DNA of 7,178 nucleotides from an uncultured Clostridia bacterium (GTDB lineage: Bacteria > Bacillota > Clostridia > Oscillospirales > Acutalibacteraceae), in the NCBI GenBank assembly GCA_947623215.1, contig CANQGN010000073.1, positions 1 to 7,178 of the forward strand, given 5' to 3'. Made by a program: the position numbers and the translations under genes. The notes beneath the pieces were generated by a model. It ran no database searches. It had not been told where the DNA came from and worked only from the letters and a program-made list of their open reading frames with translations. Shown here piece by piece: positions 1 to 6,788 of this stretch; within the stretch, counting starts at the first letter, position 1; every line of letters begins with the position of its first letter.

Positions 1-2267
1 GCGCGGGTAGCGGTAGCCTTTGTTTCTGCCCCAAAGGGATAAAGCGCATAGCGGAAGGTGTGCTCGCCCTTGCACTGGGCGTCCGGCGTGGGGAACACGC
101 CCCAGTCGCCCAGCTGACCAACGCACCGCAGCAGGGTTAAGGCCATGGTGTTGTGGCCGTCGCGCAGAATTTCGTATTCATTCTGGCCGCGTACCGCTAC
201 CAGCAGGCCGTTTTTGTCCTCTTTGTCCTGCAAGCCGAAGAAGGCCTGCATCCGCTGGCAGTAGCAGGGGTTTTTCCAGGTTTTATAGGGTACAATTTCG
301 CGCTCTACTACGTCAAACTGACCCTCGGCCAGCGCGTAGTCGGCTTTGAGCTCGGGCGAAAAGAGCACCCGCAGGCGATGGTCTTCCGCCGCGTTGTGAA
401 AGTGCGTTTCTACCTCTACCCCGGCCGCGGCGGCTTTTAGCGTTACATAGGTAGTAACGGTATGGGGCAGCGTTTGTTCGGCGCGGCGGCCGTTTTGCAG
501 AGAAACGGGCAAAGCAAGGTGATTTTCTACCCCAAAGGTCACCGAAAAATCGGTTTTGCTTTCTACCCACACCCGGGCATGGTCGGCGGCGGTGGTAAGG
601 GGGCGGTCGCCCACTACCGGGCGGAAGTTGTAGCTTTCGCCCGCGTCGCCTACGTCTTCATACACGTTGTTGCCGCCAAAGGTGCGGCCGGTGCGTTTAT
701 CCGTAAGACTGAAGGAACCGTTTTCGGCAAAGACAAGCCGAATCTGCTCGTTTTCCGCCCCCGTTTCAAACACCGTAAGCCCGCAGTTTACCGCCGGGGC
801 GGGGCCTTCCGCCACGCGGTAGGTGCGGTAGCCCACCCCCTTCGCCCGCAGGGCAAAGGTGAGCTCAAACCGCTTTACATAGCGCGGCTGGCGAAACCGG
901 TCTTTGGGCAGGGTGTAAGTAAAGGTGCGGCCGAGTAGGCGGCAGGCGCAGGGCAGGGCGTTGCCCTCGTCGTCTACCACGTGCAGGGCTTCTACGGGGG
1001 AGTCCTCCGGAAAATCCACCGTGGCGGTTACGGTATCTGCCGTTTCAAAGGGGCTGGTGTGGAAGACCAGCAGATTTTGCTCTGCCAGGCCCTCGGTATT
1101 GGCGGCGTCTGCCACCGCCTGCATGGCTTCGTCTGCCACAAACTGCGCCACTTCACGCGATTTTTCAAACCGGGTGACCATTTCGCGGGTCACTTCGTCG
1201 CAGCTGCAGCTGCAAATAGAGTCGTGCGGGTGGTTTTGCATAAGGGTTTTCCAGGCGTAAAACAGCTGGTCGTAACGGTAGGGGTCGCCGGTGAGCATAG
1301 AGAGCACACTCAGCGGTTCGGCCATGCGCTCTAAGGCGTTTTGCCCGGCGTGGTTGCGCTGCTTTAAGGGCACGTGGGTAGAGGCGGTGTCGATGAGCGG
1401 CACCGCGCCCTCGGTGCGCTGGCCGTTGATTTCACCCTCCAGCACCGGAAAACGGTCGCGGTAGGGGCGAATGGCGTCGATGTAATCTTTAAAATTGGAA
1501 TGTACCACCGTTAGGTCGTCATACAGCTCGTTTGCCAGCGCAATGGCTTTATACACGTCTTTTTGCACCGGCTGGTGGTCGCAGCCGTTCAGCCCCAGCA
1601 GGTGGGGGGTGGCGGCGCTGGGGGTCAGCTGGTTCAGCAGCTTATCCACCCGTTTTTTCAGGGCTTCGCGCTCGACCGGCAGCTCCATGGCGTTGTGGTA
1701 CCAGGCCACAAACATCACACCCATCACCTCTGACCCGTCCGGCGAGCGCCATATCAGCTCCGAAGGGTTGGCGCCGTCGTTTTCGGCCACCGTGTTATTC
1801 TCCAGCACTGCGCCAATGCCCCGGCCAAAGGCGGCGGCGTCCATATCAAACCCCTGCAAAATTTGGGGGGCCTGCGAAATGTTGCCGAAGGCGTCCGGAA
1901 AATAGCCGCATTCCACCGGCTTGGCGCCGATTTGGCGGCAGAGTTTTAAGCCGTACAGCATGTTGCGCACGTTGGCCTCGCCGCTGGTTAAGTATTCGTC
2001 TTGCAGCACGTACCAGGGGCCGATTTGTATGCGGTCGGCCCGAATGAGGGCGAACAGGCGGTCTTTCATTTCCGGGCGGATTTCCAGATAGTCTTCTATG
2101 ACCACGTACTGGCCGTCCATGTGAAAATAGCGGTAGTCGGGGTGGGCTTCCATCGTCTCAATCAAAGCGTCAAACAGCTCGACCAGCCGCATACGGTGCT
2201 GTTCAAAGCTCATGTACCACTCGCGGTCCCAGTGCGAGTGCGAAACGACGTGCAGGGTTTTTTCCAT
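1..2267 (-). CDS. GH38 alpha-mannosidase, N-terminal 755 residues (C-terminus beyond window)
   Basis: Glycoside hydrolase family 38 enzyme: a retaining, metal-dependent alpha-mannosidase releasing alpha-linked mannose from oligosaccharides or phospho-mannosyl glycerate-type substrates. The protein opens with the family motif HSHWDREW at residues 10-17; H12 and D14 match the zinc-binding His-x-Asp. The catalytic-nucleophile motif is PDAFGN, with D125. A third family motif, NHPHDSI (345-351), supplies the likely last zinc ligand H348, followed by a Cys-rich CSCSC run. By homology, the catalytic domain spans about 4-270, the helical middle domain about 285-365, and beta-sandwich domains follow. 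No signal peptide or membrane segment is visible, so it should be cytoplasmic and act on imported glycans. The frame is open to the left edge; bacterial family members are usually about 850-1050 residues, so perhaps 100-300 are missing. The ATG at 2267 has AAAGGAG 10 nt upstream. It begins 30 nt after rplI with no terminator between, suggesting co-transcription. Family assignment is secure; exact linkage specificity (for example MngB-like or alpha-1,3) cannot be read from sequence. Confidence 0.95.
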   Translation of the reverse strand, partial: MEKTLHVVSHSHWDREWYMSFEQHRMRLVELFDALIETMEAHPDYRYFHMDGQYVVIEDYLEIRPEMKDRLFALIRADRIQIGPWYVLQDEYLTSGEANVRNMLYGLKLCRQIGAKPVECGYFPDAFGNISQAPQILQGFDMDAAAFGRGIGAVLENNTVAENDGANPSELIWRSPDGSEVMGVMFVAWYHNAMELPVEREALKKRVDKLLNQLTPSAATPHLLGLNGCDHQPVQKDVYKAIALANELYDDLTVVHSNFKDYIDAIRPYRDRFPVLEGEINGQRTEGAVPLIDTASTHVPLKQRNHAGQNALERMAEPLSVLSMLTGDPYRYDQLFYAWKTLMQNHPHDSICSCSCDEVTREMVTRFEKSREVAQFVADEAMQAVADAANTEGLAEQNLLVFHTSPFETADTVTATVDFPEDSPVEALHVVDDEGNALPCACRLLGRTFTYTLPKDRFRQPRYVKRFELTFALRAKGVGYRTYRVAEGPAPAVNCGLTVFETGAENEQIRLVFAENGSFSLTDKRTGRTFGGNNVYEDVGDAGESYNFRPVVGDRPLTTAADHARVWVESKTDFSVTFGVENHLALPVSLQNGRRAEQTLPHTVTTYVTLKAAAAGVEVETHFHNAAEDHRLRVLFSPELKADYALAEGQFDVVEREIVPYKTWKNPCYCQRMQAFFGLQDKEDKNGLLVAVRGQNEYEILRDGHNTMALTLLRCVGQLGDWGVFPTPDAQCKGEHTFRYALYPFGAETKATATR

Positions 2268-2277
2268 AGTGTGCCTT

Positions 2278-2284
2278 CTCCTTT
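2278..2284 (-). promoter_or_regulatory. Ribosome binding site of the GH38 gene
   Basis: On the minus strand this reads AAAGGAG, 10 nt before the ATG at 2267. It is the strongest Shine-Dalgarno match near this start and fixes the mannosidase start codon. It lies in the 30-nt gap after the rplI stop, so translation of the mannosidase need not depend on coupling to L9. Confidence 0.75.
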
Positions 2285-2297
2285 GCTGTTGGCGGCG

Positions 2298-2741
2298 TTA
2301 AGCGCCGACTTCTACCGTAAGGGTGGCGCTCACTGCCACGTGCAGCTTTACCTCTACGGTATAGGTTCCGTAATTTTTAATATCGCCGTTCAGCGATATT
2401 TTGCGTTTGTCTACCGCCACGCCGGTGGCCTCCTCAATCGCAGCGGCAATTTCGCCGGTGGTAACCGAACCGAACAACCGCCCCGCCGTGCCCGCCTTGG
2501 CAGAAATGTAAATGCTTTTGCCGTCTAAAATCGCGCGGGCGGCCTCGGCGTCCTCTTGCCGCTTTTGCTTTTTAAAGGCGTCGGAGGCCTCGCGGTTTTT
2601 GAGCTCGCTCATGGCCTGCGCCGTTGCGGGCGCGGCGAGCGACCGGGGAAAAAGAAAGTTGCGGGCGTAACCGTCTGACACCTCGTGCAGTTCGCCCTTT
2701 TTGCCGACGGATTTCACGTCGGCGGTTAAAATGACCTTCAT
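2298..2741 (-). CDS. rplI: 50S ribosomal protein L9
   Basis: Large-subunit ribosomal protein bL9, which binds 23S rRNA near the L1 stalk and affects frame maintenance. The 147 residues match the usual family length of about 147-150. The N-terminal rRNA-binding domain (about 1-40) carries the L9 signature: GKKGELHEVSDGYARNFLFP at 13-32, including the conserved G-Y-x-x-N-F-L core. A charged linker helix follows at about 41-75, with many Lys, Glu and Ala residues. The C-terminal domain begins near GRLFGSVT (87-94). The ATG directly follows the gdpP stop codon (TAAATG), so the two genes are almost certainly co-transcribed and may be translationally coupled. AAAGGA lies 10 nt upstream, inside the end of gdpP. 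The protein looks complete and ordinary. Confidence 0.97.
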   Translation of the reverse strand: MKVILTADVKSVGKKGELHEVSDGYARNFLFPRSLAAPATAQAMSELKNREASDAFKKQKRQEDAEAARAILDGKSIYISAKAGTAGRLFGSVTTGEIAAAIEEATGVAVDKRKISLNGDIKNYGTYTVEVKLHVAVSATLTVEVGA

Positions 2742-4730
2742 TTACTCCACATCCTTTCGATGGATTGATTGTAACACGCCAAGTAAGCGGCTTTTGGTGT
2801 CGTCCAGCGATATACCCTCTAACTGGGCGGCCGCCATGGTGTGGTGACCGCCGCCGCCCAGCGCCTCCATAACCAGCTGCACGTTAAAGTTGCCAAGAGA
2901 GCGGGCGGAGACGTTGACCGTGCCGCCGGTTACAAATAGCACAAAGGAAGCGTCTACCCGCTCTATGTTCAACAGCTCGTCCGCCGCTTGGGAAGCCGCC
3001 ACGCGGGAGACGGAGACCCCCTCGTGGGCGGTCGCCACGGCAAAGGGGCCGTAAAACTCTGCGCCCGAAACCAGCATGGCCCGCTCGCGGTAAACGTCGA
3101 TTGGCTCTGAAAAAAGCTTTTTGACCGCCACCGGGTCGGCCCCCCGGCTGCGCAAAAAGGCCGAGGCCTCAAAGGTGCGCACGCCGGTGCGCAGTACAAA
3201 GTTGCGGGTGTCTAACATAATGCCGGCCAACAGCGCCTCGGCCTGCGGCTTTTGCAGGCTTTCGCTGTTCATGTACGATATGAGCTCAGACACCAGCTCG
3301 CAGGTAGAAGAGGCGTAGGGCTCGTGGTAAAAAATCACGCTGTTGTTAATAAAATCGGTATTTTTGCGGTGGTGGTCGATGACGACCGAGGTACGGCAGG
3401 CGTCAAACAAAGGCGGGTGCTCCAAAAATTCCCGCCGGTGGGTATCACATATTACCAACAGGCTTTTGCGGCTAACCAGTTCGCAGGCGGCCTCCCCCGT
3501 AAGCAGCGCCTCGCCGCCCCCCTGCCGCCGAATGGCGGCCAATAAGCTGGGGGCTAAATGGGTGGCCTCGTTTACCACCACAAAGCTCTCTTTGCCAAGG
3601 TCTGCCGCGCACCGCCACAGGGCGTAGCAGGCGCCAAGGCTGTCGGCGTCGCCAAAGCGGTGGCCCATAAAAAACACGCGGTCGCTCTCGCGCATCAATT
3701 CTCGCAGGGCGGTGGCCGCCATGCGGGTTTTTACCTTGGTGCGCTTTTCTATCACCGTGCCGCTTACCCCGCCAAAAAACTGGTACGAGTCGCCGGTTTT
3801 AATGGCGGCCTGGTCGCCGCCCCGCCCCTGCGCCATCTCCAGCGCCTGCACGGCCAGCCCCTCGCACTGCTTCAGGGTGGGCTCTCCCCTGCCCACGCCA
3901 ATGGAAAGGGTGGCCTTTACCCCGCCGGGGAAGGCCAGCGAGCGCACGCTGTCTAACACCGCAAAGCGGTTTTCGGCCAATTTGGCAAAGCTGCGTTCGT
4001 CCATAACCGAAAGGTAGCGGTTGTTTCTAAGCTTGCGGGTAATGCCGGTGGTCTCGGCGGTAAAGCGCTCTATTTCGCGGTCAATGGCCCATTTAAAGCC
4101 CGCCTGGTCGCTTTCGGCCATGTCGTCGGTGATTTCATCGTAAGAATCAATCGACAGCACGGCTACCACCGGGTGGGCAAGGGCGAGCTCGCGCTGTAAG
4201 CGCTTTTGCTCAGTAGAGTCAAGGTAATAGAGCACCGTAACCGGGTTGCCGTCGTTTTCTACAAAAGAGGCAAACACGGTATACCAGCGGCCGGTATGCT
4301 CTAACTCACACCGACCGGACTGCGAGAGCGCCTCCATAGCCGCGGGGGGCAACAGCCCGGCGGGCAGGGTGCCGACCGCGTCTTCATTTTGCAGCAGCTC
4401 GGCGCGAAAGCGGGCGTTGTACCACACCACCTGGTCGCCCGCCAGCAGTACCACCGGCAGGGCAAAGCGGTTATACACCTCTGAATTGGGCAGCGCCAGC
4501 CGCTCAATGACCGCGCGGTAAAAAGCGGCCACCACGTTGCCGGTGCGCGAAAAAACAAAGTAGCTCCACGCGCACAGCCCCACCGTAGCGGCAGAGAACA
4601 GGTAAAAGAGCAGCCACTCGCGGGCCAGCAGCACGGCCACGCAGGCCGCCACCAGCGCTACAATAAAGCCGGTTACCAGCCGCAGCAGCAAGCGGGACGA
4701 AAACGAAGAGGGTTTGGGTTGTTTTTTCAT
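2742..4730 (-). CDS. gdpP: GdpP-type cyclic-di-AMP phosphodiesterase (DHH family, membrane-anchored)
   Basis: Hydrolyses the second messenger c-di-AMP to pApA, and so bears on potassium and osmotic balance and cell-wall homeostasis. Its 662 residues compare with about 659 in Bacillus subtilis GdpP (YybT). The domain order is the family's. Two membrane helices lie at about 14-36 and 39-60, and a PAS-like sensor at about 85-175. A degenerate GGDEF domain spans about 180-305 with no GGDEF signature, as is normal for GdpP. The DHH catalytic domain starts near 350 and DHHA1 is C-terminal. Metal-binding and catalytic residues are in place: H357, D361 and D363 in GHRFGDADSLGA, D429 in CDTH, DHH at 452-454, D507 in GIMLDTRN. 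The DHHA1 nucleotide-binding motif GGGGHH is at 625-630. The enzyme should be active, with the catalytic part in the cytoplasm. The start is the only Met ahead of the first helix; its Shine-Dalgarno is weak (GGTGGTG, about 7 nt upstream). It follows rnj by 73 nt and abuts rplI. The known family order rnj-gdpP-rplI supports the call. Confidence 0.95.
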   Translation of the reverse strand: MKKQPKPSSFSSRLLLRLVTGFIVALVAACVAVLLAREWLLFYLFSAATVGLCAWSYFVFSRTGNVVAAFYRAVIERLALPNSEVYNRFALPVVLLAGDQVVWYNARFRAELLQNEDAVGTLPAGLLPPAAMEALSQSGRCELEHTGRWYTVFASFVENDGNPVTVLYYLDSTEQKRLQRELALAHPVVAVLSIDSYDEITDDMAESDQAGFKWAIDREIERFTAETTGITRKLRNNRYLSVMDERSFAKLAENRFAVLDSVRSLAFPGGVKATLSIGVGRGEPTLKQCEGLAVQALEMAQGRGGDQAAIKTGDSYQFFGGVSGTVIEKRTKVKTRMAATALRELMRESDRVFFMGHRFGDADSLGACYALWRCAADLGKESFVVVNEATHLAPSLLAAIRRQGGGEALLTGEAACELVSRKSLLVICDTHRREFLEHPPLFDACRTSVVIDHHRKNTDFINNSVIFYHEPYASSTCELVSELISYMNSESLQKPQAEALLAGIMLDTRNFVLRTGVRTFEASAFLRSRGADPVAVKKLFSEPIDVYRERAMLVSGAEFYGPFAVATAHEGVSVSRVAASQAADELLNIERVDASFVLFVTGGTVNVSARSLGNFNVQLVMEALGGGGHHTMAAAQLEGISLDDTKSRLLGVLQSIHRKDVE
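2752..2757 (-). promoter_or_regulatory. Ribosome binding site of rplI, inside the end of gdpP
   Basis: The minus strand reads AAAGGA with a 10-nt spacer to the rplI ATG. A second purine block, GGAG at 2745-2748, is only 3 nt from the ATG and too close to be the main site. Both lie within the last codons of gdpP, in keeping with a tightly packed operon. Confidence 0.6.
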
Positions 4731-4745
4731 GGTTATTCACCACCC

Positions 4746-4765
4746 GGTAGCAAAAGTACCCTACC
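4746..4765 (-). repeat. Small inverted repeat in the gdpP leader
   Basis: Arms GGTAG and CTACC (5 bp) enclose a 10-nt loop in the 73-nt spacer between rnj and gdpP. On the transcript the 3' arm ends just before the weak purine-rich GGTGGTG ahead of the gdpP ATG. There is no U-run, so it is not a terminator. A 5-bp stem can occur by chance, and I claim only that it exists; no function is shown. Nothing else recognisable lies in this spacer. Confidence 0.3.
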
Positions 4766-4803
4766 AGCAGGGGGAAAAGCCGTGGATTGTTCCTGAAAAT
4801 TTC

Positions 4804-6672
4804 CTATTCTTCTAAAATAATGGGAAGAATCATGGGGGAGCGCCGGGTTACCTGATAAATATAGCGGGAGAGCGCGTCGCGAATGCGGGTTTTGGCGGCG
4901 TTTAAGTCGCGGCTGTGGTCAAAGCGAATGGTTTGCAGCGTTTGCTCTACCGCGCGGCGGGCGTCTTCCAGCAATCCTTCGCTCTCTTTAACGTAAATAA
5001 ACCCGCGCGAGATAAGCTCCGGCCCGGCCACGACTTCGCCGGAGTAAGAATCCACCGAAAGGGCGACGATAATAATGCCGTCCTCCGCCAAATGCTTGCG
5101 GTCGCGCAGTACAATGCTGCCTACGTCGCCCACGCCAAGACCGTCTACCAGCACAAAGCCGGAGGGCACCTCGCCGTTTATCGCCACCTTTTTGGGGGTG
5201 ACTTCTATCACTTTACCAATGTCCGCCACCACAATCTGGTCTTTTTTCAGCCCCAGCCCGGCGGCCAGCTCGGCGTTTTTGCGCAGGTGCATCTGCTCGC
5301 CGTGCACGGGTATAAAGTAGCGCGGGCGCACCAGACTTAAAATGAGCTTTAATTCCTCCTGGCAGGCGTGGCCCGAGACGTGCACGTCGTACATGCGCTC
5401 GTATATCACCTGCGCACCCAGCTTCATCAGCTCGTTTACCACGTTGTTGACCATTTTTTCGTTACCCGGAATGGGGGTCGCCGAAATAATAATGAGGTCG
5501 TTTGGCCCCACGCTGATTTTGCGGTGGTCGTTAAAGGCCATGCGGTGGAGGGCAGACATGGGCTCGCCCTGCGAACCGGTGGTAATAATGACCAGCTGTT
5601 CGTCTTTGTAGCGGTTGATGGTATCGACCGGTATGAGCACGCCCTCCGGGATTTTTAAATACCCCAGCTCGGTGGCGATGGCCACCACGTTCTCCATACT
5701 GCGGCCGGACACGCACACCTTGCGCTTGCAGCGCACTGCTTCGTCTACAATTTGCTGTACCCGGTGAATGTTGCTGGAGAAGGTAGCCACCACAATGCGC
5801 TTTTTGGCGGCGTTTTTAAAAAACTGCGAAAAGGTGGCCCCCACCGTGCGCTCGCTCATGGTAAAGCCGGGGCGGGTGGCGTTGGTAGAGTCCATAAGCA
5901 GGGCGGTAACGCCCTCTTTGCCCAGCTCGGCAAAGCGGGCCAGGTCGATGACGTCGCCGTCTATGGGGGTGGCGTCTATTTTAAAGTCGCCGGTTTGCAC
6001 AATGGTGCCCACCGGGGTTTTCACCGCCACGGCTACCGCATCCGGAATGGAGTGGTTGACGTGAATAAACTCTACCGTAAAGCAACCGAGGCGAATTTTG
6101 TCGCCCGGGCGCACCTCTTTGCATTTAACCGAGCGGTCCAGCCCGTGCTCTTTCAGCTTTACTTTTACAAGGCCGAGGGTCAATTTGGTGCCGTATATCG
6201 GCACGTTAGCCTGCTTTAAAAAGTAGGGCAGGCCGCCAATGTGGTCTTCATGCCCGTGGGTGAGCACAATGCCCCGCACGCGGTCGATGTTGCGCAGGGC
6301 GTAGGTGAAATCGGGAATCACGATGTCGACCCCCGGCATGTCTTCTGTCGGGAAGGTCATGCCGCAATCGACAATAAAAATGTCGTTGCCGTACTCGTAA
6401 AGGGTCATGTTTTTGCCGATTTCGTCCAGCCCGCCAAGGGGAATCAATTTAAGCGCGCCGGACTTACCGCCGGCGGCCTGCCGCACGGAAGCTTTTGCTT
6501 TACCGCGTGCGGCGGGCGAGGCGGCGGAACGGCTGCTGCGAGCGGCGGCGGGTAAATCGGGTGGGTTGGCGCCGGCCGTCCGGCTCCCCTTTCCCTGGGG
6601 CCGGGCGCGGCCGCTGCGCACTGTGGAAGAAGCCGTCGATTTGGCAGCCGATTCGGATTTTTTAGTTGTCAT
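4804..6672 (-). CDS. rnj: Ribonuclease J with basic N-terminal extension
   Basis: Metallo-beta-lactamase/beta-CASP ribonuclease: 5'-3' exonuclease and endonuclease acting in mRNA decay and rRNA maturation in the cytoplasm. From the chosen ATG it has 622 residues. The core begins at about 73 (ALKLIPLGGLDEIGKN). The zinc motif HGHEDH is at 139-144, with further ligands H207 (in VNHSIPDA) and D229 (in TGDFKID). Beta-CASP motifs follow: DSTNA at 261-265, GRSMENV at 323-329, TTGSQGEP at 364-371, SGHA at 433-436 and PVHGEQMH at 455-462. The C-terminal domain ends in MILPIILEE. The core of about 550 residues matches Bacillus RNase J1 (555). Residues 1-72 are extra: rich in Ala, Ser, Gly, Lys and Arg, about 15 basic against 2 acidic residues, probably disordered. 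The ATG at 6672 has GGAGG 12 nt upstream. An in-frame TTG at 6744 would add 24 residues but lacks a binding site and would run through the leader palindrome. Whether this is the J1 or J2 type, or the only copy, cannot be told here. Confidence 0.96.
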   Translation of the reverse strand: MTTKKSESAAKSTASSTVRSGRARPQGKGSRTAGANPPDLPAAARSSRSAASPAARGKAKASVRQAAGGKSGALKLIPLGGLDEIGKNMTLYEYGNDIFIVDCGMTFPTEDMPGVDIVIPDFTYALRNIDRVRGIVLTHGHEDHIGGLPYFLKQANVPIYGTKLTLGLVKVKLKEHGLDRSVKCKEVRPGDKIRLGCFTVEFIHVNHSIPDAVAVAVKTPVGTIVQTGDFKIDATPIDGDVIDLARFAELGKEGVTALLMDSTNATRPGFTMSERTVGATFSQFFKNAAKKRIVVATFSSNIHRVQQIVDEAVRCKRKVCVSGRSMENVVAIATELGYLKIPEGVLIPVDTINRYKDEQLVIITTGSQGEPMSALHRMAFNDHRKISVGPNDLIIISATPIPGNEKMVNNVVNELMKLGAQVIYERMYDVHVSGHACQEELKLILSLVRPRYFIPVHGEQMHLRKNAELAAGLGLKKDQIVVADIGKVIEVTPKKVAINGEVPSGFVLVDGLGVGDVGSIVLRDRKHLAEDGIIIVALSVDSYSGEVVAGPELISRGFIYVKESEGLLEDARRAVEQTLQTIRFDHSRDLNAAKTRIRDALSRYIYQVTRRSPMILPIILEE

Positions 6673-6684
6673 GTGTGAATAATG

Positions 6685-6689
6685 CCTCC
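6685..6689 (-). promoter_or_regulatory. Ribosome binding site of rnj; decides the start codon
   Basis: The minus strand reads GGAGG, the best Shine-Dalgarno match in the leader. It stands 12 nt before the ATG at 6672, slightly longer than the usual 6-10 nt. It supports the 622-residue product over the longer TTG-initiated frame. Confidence 0.7.
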
Positions 6690-6707
6690 AAAATGATAAT
6701 CTATGTA

Positions 6708-6728
6708 AGGGGAAAAGTGTTTTCCCCT
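6708..6728 (-). repeat. Perfect inverted repeat in the rnj leader (possible operator or RNA hairpin)
   Basis: Two perfectly complementary 9-nt arms, AGGGGAAAA and TTTTCCCCT, are separated by 3 nt (GTG on the plus strand). The element lies between the upstream terminator-like hairpin and the rnj ribosome binding site, 18 nt upstream of GGAGG. As RNA it would form a 9-bp stem with a tight triloop; as DNA it is a near-symmetric site that a dimeric regulator could bind. There is no T-run long enough after it on the minus strand for a strong terminator. The symmetry is seen directly; a role in rnj expression is inference. Confidence 0.55.
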
Positions 6729-6742
6729 GAATTTCATATTGC

Positions 6743-6780
6743 AAAAAACGGCCGAGAGGGTGAGCGGGAATTTGGCCATT
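6743..6780 (-). terminator. Probable weak intrinsic terminator after the phosphohexomutase gene
   Basis: On the minus strand AATGGCC and GGCCGTT can pair over 7 bp (one T-G wobble). They enclose a 20-nt loop, and the T-run TTTTTT overlaps and follows the 3' arm (6743-6748). It starts 8 nt after the phosphohexomutase stop codon, where a terminator would be expected. The short stem and large loop make it weaker than a textbook example. If real, rnj has its own promoter downstream of here, though I could not pick out a convincing -35/-10 pair. Confidence 0.45.
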
Positions 6781-6788
6781 GTCTTATT

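Noticed and set aside
180..305. Active diguanylate cyclase domain in GdpP (protein residues about 180-305)
   Set aside because: Those residues occupy the GGDEF-like position but lack the GGDEF signature; a degenerate domain is the norm in this family. The numbers given here are protein residues, not bases.
462..938. Long plus-strand open frame opposite the mannosidase
   Set aside because: It is antisense to a clearly coding GH38 frame, has no recognisable motif, and arises from the GC-rich codon pattern of the real gene. The same applies to the other plus-strand frames across the window, such as 2001-2528, 4915-5340 and 5752-6219.
1599..1626. G-rich run on the plus strand as a possible G-quadruplex
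   Set aside because: The G-tracts are mostly only two bases long between the two longer runs, they fall inside conserved mannosidase coding sequence, and the transcript carries the C-rich strand.
2286..2312. Possible hairpin around the rplI stop as a terminator
   Set aside because: GGCG and CGCC can pair over only 4-5 bp and there is no T-run after them on the minus strand, so it should not stop transcription into the mannosidase.
6673..6742. A sigma-A promoter for rnj
   Set aside because: TTGCAA and A/T-rich hexamers such as TACATA and TAGATT are present, but no pair has both good matches and a 16-18 nt spacer, so I do not annotate one.
6673..6744. Longer RNase J starting at the TTG at 6744
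   Set aside because: There is no ribosome binding site before that TTG, and the extra codons would run through the leader palindrome and the GGAGG site that serves the ATG at 6672.
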